Of a stretch of 11,726 nt of DNA, positions 6,831 through 11,726 are shown piece by piece (the stretch's first letter is position 1; every line of letters begins with the position of its first letter). The notes beneath the pieces are model-generated. The model searched no databases and was not told the origin of the DNA. It was given only the letters and a program-made list of their open reading frames with translations. Position numbers and translations under genes: made by a program. The stretch covers positions 1-11,726 of the forward strand of contig JASHSN010000347.1 of the NCBI GenBank assembly GCA_030038695.1, in the 5' to 3' direction. The stretch is from Nitrososphaeraceae archaeon. GTDB taxonomy: Archaea > Thermoproteota > Nitrososphaeria > Nitrososphaerales > Nitrososphaeraceae.

Positions 6831-7367
6831 TCAATGGGCGTGTGGAGGCGGTGCACTACTTTTTGAGAGGGCTTCGTTGAATGTACCTGACGCTTTTTCG
6901 TGGAATTCGAGATTAGACTGGTCTACTTTTATCGCCTGAGGCGGACAAACCGAGACGCACGCCATGCACCATATACAGTCGTGCTCCCTGATAGGATCGG
7001 CTTTATCTGTGTAATCTCTTCTCTCCTCTTTTACCGTGCTACCAGTTCCAGCACTCGTGGTATTGCGCATCTCAGTGGCGGGCACATCCTGTTCGGTTCT
7101 GTACCACTGGAAGACCTGCACTGGACAAGCTTCTATGCAGGCACCGTCTGCTACACACGAGTCCCAATCAACTGCGACCATGGTCCCATGTATACCTGCA
7201 GGTACGAGTTCTTCATTTCTTGAACCATAAGCCGCCTTTACCTCTTCATTTTCAGCTGCCTCTGATGTTTTACCCGGTCCCCACACATAGTGATAATGTT
7301 CTCCGTCAGAAAGCATATGCTTACCAATTACTTGATGATTTCTTGGAAAGTCTGGATCTATTGGCAT
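6831..7367 (-). CDS. Zinc-containing ferredoxin (archaeal zfx type)
   Basis: A cytosolic electron carrier with an N-terminal zinc site and two iron-sulphur clusters. By comparison with the Sulfolobus Zn-ferredoxin (zinc on three His and one Asp), likely ligands are His17 in GKHML, His24 or His26 in EHYHYVWGP, His60 in GIHGT, and Asp124 in KADP. The first cluster motif is CVADGACIEACP: Cys71, Asp74, Cys77 and Cys81. Asp replaces the second Cys, the pattern of a [3Fe-4S] cluster. The second, CIWCMACVSVCP (Cys131, 134, 137, 141), fits [4Fe-4S]. At 178 residues it is much longer than Sulfolobus (about 103), through linkers before His60 and between the clusters plus a PPPHAH tail. It starts with ATG at 7367. 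Redox partners are not evident from the neighbours. Confidence 0.93.
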   Translation of the reverse strand: MPIDPDFPRNHQVIGKHMLSDGEHYHYVWGPGKTSEAAENEEVKAAYGSRNEELVPAGIHGTMVAVDWDSCVADGACIEACPVQVFQWYRTEQDVPATEMRNTTSAGTGSTVKEERRDYTDKADPIREHDCIWCMACVSVCPPQAIKVDQSNLEFHEKASGTFNEALSKSSAPPPHAH

Positions 7368-7398
7368 ATCAATCTGTCAATTAATCGCGTCTACATAT

Positions 7399-7406
7399 TA
7401 TATAAA
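7399..7406 (-). promoter_or_regulatory. Consensus TATA box for the ferredoxin gene
   Basis: The minus strand reads TTTATATA, an excellent archaeal box A, centred about 35 bases upstream of the ATG at 7367. It is the strongest promoter element seen in the window, fitting a highly expressed electron carrier. Confidence 0.65.
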
Positions 7407-7435
7407 CCATATGTGAACTGATGGATAGATACGTG

Positions 7436-7483
7436 CTATACCATTTAATATAATTCCGTTAAGCTTCGCAACAGGTAATTTGT
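7436..7483 (+). repeat. Direct repeat, copy 1 (about 48 bp)
   Basis: CTATACCATTTAATATAATT continues with CCGTTAAG and then CTTCGCAACAGGTAATTTGT. It matches copy 2 at 8332-8384 at 46 of 48 positions, except that copy 2 has a 5-base insertion (TTATA). Similarity stops abruptly on both sides. On the minus strand it encodes TNYLLRSLTELY before a stop. Confidence 0.85.
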
Positions 7484-7866
7484 ATCGTATAATTGGTGAG
7501 TGGAGGAACGCCCTAACTTCTCTTAATGCTTATGCCTTGAGAATTGGAATAATGCTGAGAAAATCAAGGATTACGGTTTCTGGGTGCGCTTTGGTATACT
7601 GGCTTAGACTCGCCAGTATTATGAAAGAAATAGGCGTAGCTGAGGACAACTTCGGTCACCTCGTTTCCGAAGTTTACAATAAGTGCAAGACTAACGGTCT
7701 CCAACCTGAGTATATCGCTTACAACGTAAAGCGTGGGGAAGCATCGACTGCAATTCAAGTTGAGCTTCAAAATCTAACTGCCGATAAAGGGACACTTCAA
7801 AAAGTATCTCGCAGAACTCATATCTTCAATTCTTTCCGCAACCTCGGGTTCCATAATTTCCTCTGA
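7480..7866 (+). pseudogene. Relic of a coiled-coil protein gene
   Basis: An open frame of 128 residues starting at TTG inside repeat copy 1. The middle, LASIMKEIGVAEDNF then GHLVSEVYNKCKTNGLQPEY and IAYNVK, strongly resembles the helical N-terminal module of large coiled-coil proteins I recall as expanded in Nitrososphaera-type genomes. Those proteins continue with several hundred residues of coil. Here the match breaks after IAYNVK, resumes briefly with a coil-like AIQVELQNLTADKGTLQK, and ends in unrelated sequence (HIFNSFRNLGFHNFL). It therefore looks internally deleted and truncated. The family assignment is from memory, not a search. It could instead be a genuine short gene, but there is no clear promoter or ribosome site. 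Confidence 0.5.
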
Positions 7867-7960
7867 CACAAAGGTGAACTCTATCGATACGCTCATGCAT
7901 GGTTCATGCACGGATCGTGCACTCGTCACTTATGATGTATATGTAATGACAATGTACTAA
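7867..7960 (+). other. Short gap with a hairpin (7893-7921)
   Basis: TCATGCA occurs twice (7893-7899, 7904-7910). The second copy overlaps a perfect stem TGCACG-GAT-CGTGCA (7907-7921), a 6-bp stem with a 3-base loop. No coding signal is seen. It may be a terminator or a remnant. Confidence 0.35.
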
Positions 7961-8344
7961 GAATGCTATTTCTGGAAGGATGTAGCAGAGATTAAAGTCA
8001 TAATTCCTGCTTCATGGCATATAGGACAAGAGAAATGCATATATAGAAGATGTATGTCATTGGCTGGAGAAACTATTCAGGTCAAATGGTATTAGTTAAA
8101 AATTCCATTTGCTCTCGCAAAGGCAATATACAAATTGGAACTAATTAAATCTTTTACAAAGAACAAGGGAGAAGAGCTCGGAGAGCGGAGAACAAGGGAG
8201 CGAGACGATTGCCAACATTTGGTCAGCTACCAAGTTCCTGTTTGTTATGCGGAACTCCTAATATGGCAGTACAGAAATTCTTCGAAGACATTGAGAAAAA
8301 TTATGATTATAAGCTCTGCTATGACTCTAAACTATACCATTTAA
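7961..8344 (+). pseudogene. Decayed reading frame with internal stop and probable frameshift
   Basis: From 7961 one frame reads YFWKDVAEIKVIIPASWHIG then QEKCIYRRCMSLAGETIQVKWY, hits TAG at 8093-8095, and continues in the same frame as LKIPFALAKAIYKLELIKSF and TKNKGEELGERR to a stop at 8342-8344. No start codon opens the frame; an ATG one frame away (MLF) could join it after a frameshift. Near 8220 a third frame looks more natural (SSCLLCGTPNMAVQKFFEDI followed by EKNYDYKLCYDSKLYHLT), suggesting another shift. With at least one stop and one or two shifts the gene is dead or the sequence has errors. I do not recognise the protein. It ends inside repeat copy 2. Confidence 0.4.
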
Positions 8345-8384
8345 CATAATTCAGTTAAGTTATACTTCGCAACAGGTAATTTGT
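8332..8384 (+). repeat. Direct repeat, copy 2 (about 53 bp)
   Basis: CTATACCATTTAACATAATT continues with CAGTTAAG, the extra TTATA, and CTTCGCAACAGGTAATTTGT. It lies 896 bases from copy 1 in the same orientation. On the minus strand it encodes TNYLLRSIT and a stop, the same ending as copy 1 with small changes. It may therefore be the shared 3' end of two related genes on the minus strand. Confidence 0.85.
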
Positions 8385-8610
8385 TATATCCAATCTGAAA
8401 CGTTTAGTTCTATAATACTCCGCAATAGTCTCCTTTAAATTTCGAAATTTAGAATAATATCTTGATACAAGAAGCTCATCTTTTCCTTTCCTCCAAGTGT
8501 TTTCTGACCTTACTAGAACCGGCGTCTTCCAGGCTAGGCCATATCTGTGAGTCTAGTCCAATTGTTTGCCTGAATGGATCAAATGATGCCGAATTATAGT
8601 AGTTAAATAC
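8355..8610 (-). pseudogene. Minus-strand relic in two frames
   Basis: Two protein-like frames on the minus strand. The upstream one (8610-8476) reads SASFDPFRQTIGLDSQIWPS then LEDAGSSKVRKHLEERKR and ends in TGA at 8476-8478, but has no ATG, GTG or TTG near its beginning. The second (8552-8355) includes KGKDELLVSRYYSKFRNLKE and TIAEYYRTKRFRLDITNYLL, then RSIT and a stop; it also lacks a start. A frameshift near 8480 would fuse them into one basic protein of about 85 residues. The TGA also overlaps an ATG (ATGA), but that ATG opens only a 14-codon frame. The family is not recognised. Relic status is inferred from the missing starts and split frames. Confidence 0.4.
8436..8451. repeat. Perfect 16-bp palindrome
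   Basis: TAAATTTCGAAATTTA is identical on both strands, with no spacer. It lies inside the minus-strand relic. It has the form of a dimeric regulator site but could also be fortuitous in AT-rich DNA. Confidence 0.6.
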
Positions 8611-8638
8611 TTAATGAACAATAACGATTCCTACTATA
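8595..8638. repeat. Inverted repeat, 8-bp arms, 28-base spacer
   Basis: TATAGTAG (8595-8602) and CTACTATA (8631-8638) are perfect inverted copies around an AT-rich spacer. No gene starts within it on either strand, so its role is unclear. Confidence 0.4.
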
Positions 8639-8686
8639 CGTAATTTTGTTAGACAGTGTAGTCAGGTAGGCTGGTGTGTTAACCAA

Positions 8687-8704
8687 ATGATAAAAAAGAA
8701 TCAT
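8687..8704 (-). terminator. Terminator candidate for the aminotransferase-ArsA transcript
   Basis: The minus strand reads ATGAT-TCTTTTTT-ATCAT, starting about 31 bases beyond the ArsA-like stop. It contains a T6 run, the longest T-tract downstream of this gene, bounded by 5-bp inverted repeats. Confidence 0.5.
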
Positions 8705-8734
8705 ACGTGTAACCGATTGCGATGATTAGATCGA

Positions 8735-9916
8735 TCATGCAATTCTTTCAAATAATATTATAAGCTCGTTGCCTTCTAACTTTGCTCTGGAAAGTTTCAT
8801 CCCAGCAGTGGCAACAGGCAGCGGTATTGTATTAGCTACATAACCGACTCGATTTTTCACCTTTATTGTGAGCTGATCACCATGACGTTCAACATCAAAA
8901 TCATCCTTCTCTGTGAAGGGAACTTTGACTGTCATTCGTAGTAACGAATCTTCTCTGGTAAAGTTAAATACGTTTCCGCGAAACAGCACATCAGCTGGAT
9001 CTTGATTTTCGAACATTGATTTGCCATTCTCTCGTAACATTTCGATCCCTCGTAATTCCATGCCATGTAGCTTAACCTCTTTTACAGGCAGAGGATAGAA
9101 GTTCGATTTTGCCTCTTCTATCTTTACTCTTTGAAAGTCTGCCCATTGAGCATAGTAAATATCTGAACTTCCTGTGGGTAAAATCTTATTGATTATTGCA
9201 AGATCAACATTTATGCCGTAAAGACTGGCAGACATGAATGCTCTCTTAGCATTCTCGATACTAAATGTATCCGGGTTGGCAACTAGCCTAATGCTTGTCA
9301 TGTTCTGGTCTCTCATAATCATGTTAAGTTCTTCAAGTCTTGCAAGTAATTCTAGTTCATTTTGCATGACATTTTGTGGAGGCGTAGGTAATTTTGACAG
9401 AGGCTGAAATATTCGTGCAAAGCCGCTGAACATTCCTACCAGTCCTGTAAGTTTTCTTCCAATGCTGCCAACCAATTTAGGAAAGTAAAGATACCTTAAT
9501 GCTTCGCCTGACGCGGCCATATCAAGAACTACCGTGTCATACGCTTTTGTCCGAGCAACTTCTTCAATTTTCAATAATGAAAATAATTGAGTCATCCCGG
9601 GCAACATGGCAAGCTCGTATGCTAAAGTTTCATCAATCCCTCTGGCATGAAACAAAGACGCTATGTAGGAGAGGATCGTCGTATATTGTCTGTTCATTTC
9701 AGTTAATGGATCGATCTGAAGTGCCTGGAGATTCGGGAGAATTTCCTTTGCTTCATAGCCTAGATCAGGCATGACTAAAGCGTCAGTTAGGGTGTGAGCG
9801 GGATCAGAAGACATCAGCAATGTGCTGTACTTATTCTCGGCAAGCATTATTGCCGTCGAGCAAGCGCTGACAGTTTTTCCTGTCCCTCCCTTGCCTGTAT
9901 AAATTATTAGTCGCAA
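8735..9916 (-). CDS. ArsA/Get3-like ATPase with C-terminal HSP20-like domain
   Basis: A 393-residue cytosolic P-loop ATPase of the SIMIBI class. It has the deviant Walker A GKGGTGKT (8-15) with the signature Lys9, a switch I-like SSDPAHTL (36-43), and a switch II-like DMAASGEALR (132-141), where Get3/ArsA usually have DTAPTGHTLR. The adenine-contact stretch is INKILP (242-247). Residues about 325-393 (RMTVKVPF to IILFERIA) resemble the HSP20-like beta-sandwich tail of some ArsA homologues. The protein has one cysteine (Cys19), so it lacks both the arsenite-binding cysteines of ArsA and the CxxC zinc motif of Get3. An arsenic role is therefore unlikely; a tail-anchored-protein or chaperone role is possible but unproven. 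The TTG start is forced by a TAA three codons upstream and is preceded by AAGGA. It follows the aminotransferase by 38 bases. Confidence 0.9.
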   Translation of the reverse strand: MRLIIYTGKGGTGKTVSACSTAIMLAENKYSTLLMSSDPAHTLTDALVMPDLGYEAKEILPNLQALQIDPLTEMNRQYTTILSYIASLFHARGIDETLAYELAMLPGMTQLFSLLKIEEVARTKAYDTVVLDMAASGEALRYLYFPKLVGSIGRKLTGLVGMFSGFARIFQPLSKLPTPPQNVMQNELELLARLEELNMIMRDQNMTSIRLVANPDTFSIENAKRAFMSASLYGINVDLAIINKILPTGSSDIYYAQWADFQRVKIEEAKSNFYPLPVKEVKLHGMELRGIEMLRENGKSMFENQDPADVLFRGNVFNFTREDSLLRMTVKVPFTEKDDFDVERHGDQLTIKVKNRVGYVANTIPLPVATAGMKLSRAKLEGNELIILFERIA

Positions 9917-9922
9917 CGTCTG

Positions 9923-9927
9923 TCCTT
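9923..9927 (-). promoter_or_regulatory. Shine-Dalgarno site deciding the ArsA-like TTG start
   Basis: AAGGA on the minus strand lies six bases before the TTG at 9914-9916 and overlaps the in-frame TAA. It fixes the start and supports translation of this gene as the second cistron after the aminotransferase. Confidence 0.6.
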
Positions 9928-9954
9928 AGGAGTCATAAGTAATAAAAATCAATA

Positions 9955-11064
9955 TCAGATCGTATTTTCGATACTACTTCGAATATCCTCTAACTCTTTT
10001 TCGCCTACGAAAGAATGAACTGGCAGTGAGAGAACATGTTTGCTCGCCCAATCTGTGTTTGGAAGACCTTTCGTTGAAGTAAATCTCTGATAGTAGGGGG
10101 TTTTATGCACCGGTGGATCATAATATACTGTCGCACTAATTTTGGCATTCGCCAGTACCTCCTGGATGTTGTCTCGAACATGGTCCTCTTGAAAAGAAAC
10201 AGTGAACAAGTACCAATTGAATTTTTTTTCAGCCGTTTCCCGTGGAATCCTTATTCTATTTTCTTTAGCCAAGGGAGCTAGTAAACTTGTCAGCAAATTA
10301 GAGTTCCTTCTGCGAAGGTCCAGCATCCTTTGTAATTTATCCATTTGGGCAATGGCAACCGCAGCGCTCAGTTCTGGAAGCCTAAGGTTCAAGCCTAAAA
10401 CACGAGTGTCATAGCCTTTGACCATTCCGTGGTTCCTAATCATTTTTATCATCTCGGCCAAGTTGTCATCATTAGTTGCTACCGCACCTCCTTCACCAGC
10501 AGTCAATACTTTGCTAGCGTAGAAGCTAAAACACCCAAGTTTTCCTATCGTTCCTGTTTGTTTTTTTTTATACAGAGAGCCGAGCGACTGACAGGCATCT
10601 TCGATTACATCTATTGAGTGCGCAGCCCCAACATCTAGAATTTCATCCATGTCGGCAGGGTGCCCGTATATGTGTACTGGGATGATAGCTTTTGAATTTT
10701 TCGTAATTTTTGTCTTGAGGTCGGTGATATCCATAGTATAATCTTCTTTATTGATGTCTACGAATACGGGCTTCGCACCGGCCGCCACCACGGAGTTTGC
10801 AGTTGCAACAAATGTGAATGATGGTAGCAATACCTCATCACCTTGACCAATCCCCATAGTAAGTAATGCAGAATACAACGCAGCGGTTCCGGAATTCACA
10901 CATACAACATTTTTTACATTTAGATAATCTTTTAGAAGTCGCTCAAGACTTTGAACTCGTTTGCCACCATCTTTTGCTGCGGATGTAAGAACATTGTCAT
11001 CTAAAACTTTCAATACTTCGGCCTTTTCTTCCTCACTGATCCAAGGTTGGTTAATTGGTATCAT
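9955..11064 (-). CDS. DegT/DnrJ/EryC1-family PLP-dependent aminotransferase
   Basis: This family transfers an amino group, usually from glutamate, to keto groups of nucleotide-linked sugars for surface glycans. Numbering from the ATG at 11064 (369 residues, usual family length): NSGTAAL (57-63) binds the cofactor phosphate, FTFVATANSVVAAGA (83-97) is the conserved helix, IEDACQSLG (154-162) holds Asp156 for the pyridine nitrogen, and FSFYASKVLTAGEGG (179-193) carries Lys185, the Schiff-base lysine. The C-terminal part has KHVLSLPVHSF, typical of the family. A TTG two codons upstream is possible, but MIPINQPW is the usual opening. The gene leads a probable two-gene transcript with the ArsA-like ATPase. 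The exact sugar cannot be told from sequence alone, and no glycosyltransferase lies in the window. Confidence 0.93.
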   Translation of the reverse strand: MIPINQPWISEEEKAEVLKVLDDNVLTSAAKDGGKRVQSLERLLKDYLNVKNVVCVNSGTAALYSALLTMGIGQGDEVLLPSFTFVATANSVVAAGAKPVFVDINKEDYTMDITDLKTKITKNSKAIIPVHIYGHPADMDEILDVGAAHSIDVIEDACQSLGSLYKKKQTGTIGKLGCFSFYASKVLTAGEGGAVATNDDNLAEMIKMIRNHGMVKGYDTRVLGLNLRLPELSAAVAIAQMDKLQRMLDLRRRNSNLLTSLLAPLAKENRIRIPRETAEKKFNWYLFTVSFQEDHVRDNIQEVLANAKISATVYYDPPVHKTPYYQRFTSTKGLPNTDWASKHVLSLPVHSFVGEKELEDIRSSIENTI

Positions 11065-11090
11065 AATCAATTGTATGAAAACTGCCCTCG

Positions 11091-11102
11091 GATAAAGATA
11101 TG
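11091..11102 (-). promoter_or_regulatory. Weak TATA-like element for the aminotransferase
   Basis: The minus strand reads CATATCTTTATC, with TTTAT about 28-33 bases upstream of the ATG at 11064. The spacing is right but the match is poor. Confidence 0.3.
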
Positions 11103-11318
11103 CCGTTCGCCCAAGTCGTATTTTGCTGTATATGTATGTGATAATCTGAGCCAGGATTCATCATTGCAACCTATTGAAATTCTTCATTTGAAGGAATACT
11201 GACCATTCTTACAAAATACTATCGATGGATGATTTAATTAGAAGATGATGTTGACAATAGCTATGGGTTATGTCTTTCCTGAAATACCGCCTTCTGAGAA
11301 TTCGCAAGTTTACTAGCA

Positions 11319-11334
11319 ACAAGATCTATCTTGT
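11319..11334. repeat. 7-bp inverted repeat with 2-base spacer
   Basis: ACAAGAT-CT-ATCTTGT is a perfect dyad 16 bases long. It lies about 255 bases upstream of the aminotransferase start, too far for a classical operator there, and about 100 bases past the guaA stop. Confidence 0.45.
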
Positions 11335-11397
11335 AATTCGATATCTTTTGTTTTTATACCTTAGATTCAAGATTAGATTAGGGTGGTATTAGGAGAA

Positions 11398-11412
11398 CTC
11401 GAACATTTCGAG
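11398..11412 (-). terminator. Hairpin just downstream of guaA
   Basis: CTCGAA-CAT-TTCGAG is a perfect 6-bp stem with a 3-base loop, 17 bases beyond the guaA stop. On the minus strand it is followed by TTCTCC, only a short pyrimidine run, so terminator function is tentative. Confidence 0.4.
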
Positions 11413-11429
11413 AGAGGCTTTCCATAAGG

Positions 11430-11726
11430 TTATTGCGGCTCTATGGTTGCCGGCGGTTTGCTTGAGATTGCGTAACTAACCCAACTGACATCTTCAACTT
11501 CATTTGTAATCCTATCGCTCATCTTACTAATGAGTTCGTACGGTAGTCTAGCCCAATCAGCAGTCATCGCGTCGGTGGATTCTACAATTTTAATTATCAC
11601 GATATGACCATAGACGCGCTGATCGCCCAAAACGCCGACCGCCCTGTCATCTCCCACTGAAGCGTATGCCTGCCACACTTTGTGATATAATCCTGCGCCG
11701 ATTAATTCATCTTCAACTATTTTACT
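11430..11726 (-). CDS. guaA: GMP synthase, C-terminal dimerisation domain (partial at window edge)
   Basis: The last 98 residues of GMP synthase, which aminates XMP to GMP using ATP and ammonia drawn from glutamine. The frame is open to the right edge (SKIVEDELIGAGLYHKVWQA), so the start lies outside the window. The GTG at 11676-11678 within KVWQAY is an internal valine, not a start. Diagnostic motifs are VGVLGDQRVYG, the substrate-binding DAMTADWARLPYEL, and the terminal SKPPATIEPQ, which matches the family ending SKPPATIEWE apart from the last two residues. The ATP pyrophosphatase region and any glutaminase domain are outside the window, so it cannot be told whether the enzyme is fused or the separate archaeal subunit B. 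It acts directly after guaB. Confidence 0.95.
   Translation of the reverse strand, partial: SKIVEDELIGAGLYHKVWQAYASVGDDRAVGVLGDQRVYGHIVIIKIVESTDAMTADWARLPYELISKMSDRITNEVEDVSWVSYAISSKPPATIEPQ

Larger units (their letters stand above)
11065..11429. other. 365-base intergenic region, no gene seen
   Basis: Between the end of guaA and the aminotransferase start, both on the minus strand. Only very short frames occur. It holds the weak promoter at 11091-11102, a dyad at 11319-11334, a plus-strand TTTTTATAC word near 11351-11359, and the hairpin at 11398-11412. Confidence 0.6.

Noticed and set aside
6900..7230. Two plus-strand frames antisense to the ferredoxin, one of them 107 residues long.
   Set aside because: They mirror the ferredoxin cysteine motifs and have no start signals of their own.
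7436..8384. The repeat pair as terminal ends of an insertion sequence.
   Set aside because: The copies are in direct, not inverted, orientation, no target-site duplication was seen, and no transposase motif was recognised between them.
8685..8735. AATGATA and GATGATT suggest the C and C' boxes of a C/D guide RNA.
   Set aside because: No CTGA D or D' boxes lie at the required positions, and the first box is part of a better terminator candidate.
1..11726. CRISPR array, rRNA or integrase/att site.
   Set aside because: No regularly spaced repeats, rRNA-like blocks, tRNA gene or recombinase motifs were found; the only strong repeat is the pair at 7436 and 8332.

Overview
The window looks like a chromosomal segment of an ammonia-oxidising archaeon, most likely order Nitrososphaerales (Thaumarchaeota/Nitrososphaeria). 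This is inferred from several features: AT-rich intergenic DNA with archaeal TATA boxes (TTTATATA-like) about 30 bases upstream of start codons; frequent TTG/GTG starts; a Zn-containing 7Fe/8Fe ferredoxin of the archaeal zfx type; an ArsA-like ATPase carrying an HSP20-like tail; a short archaeal RNase Z; and a relic resembling a coiled-coil protein family I associate with Nitrososphaera-type genomes. No database search was possible, so the taxonomic call is by resemblance only.

Layout. (1) 1-403, plus strand: the 3' end of a broken gene (one frameshift and one internal stop). (2) 486-1919, minus: IMP dehydrogenase (guaB). (3) 2099-2776, plus: a hypothetical protein with a possible winged-helix region, diverging from guaB. 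(4) 2777-3175: a 399-base gap holding hairpins and a TATA box, followed by a membrane-anchored or secreted hypothetical protein (3176-3877, plus). (5) 3972-4898 and 5030-5926, minus: RNase Z and PRPP synthetase. (6) 6112-6690, minus: a hypothetical protein with a clear leaderless-type promoter. (7) 6831-7367, minus: Zn-containing ferredoxin. (8) About 7436-8734: a gene graveyard holding two direct copies of a roughly 50-bp repeat and at least three decayed reading frames, plus palindromes. (9) 9955-11064 and 8735-9916, minus: a DegT/DnrJ/EryC1-type aminotransferase followed by an ArsA-like ATPase, probably one transcript. (10) 11430-11726, minus: the C-terminal end of GMP synthase (guaA), running off the right edge.

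How the genes fit together. Prs makes PRPP, the sugar-phosphate donor for purine synthesis. GuaB and GuaA are the two successive steps IMP to XMP to GMP. All three lie on the minus strand within 11.7 kb but are separated by unrelated genes, so this is a loose neighbourhood rather than an operon. RNase Z matures tRNA 3' ends. The ferredoxin supplies electrons to unidentified partners. The aminotransferase probably aminates a nucleotide-linked sugar for cell-surface glycans, and the role of the ArsA-like protein is unknown.

No CRISPR array, rRNA, tRNA, intact insertion sequence or integrase was found. The most unusual part is the 7.4-8.7 kb relic region. Other points of interest are the structured leader before 3176, a tandem repeat just upstream of the RNase Z TATA box, and start codons that upstream stops force to be TTG or GTG.
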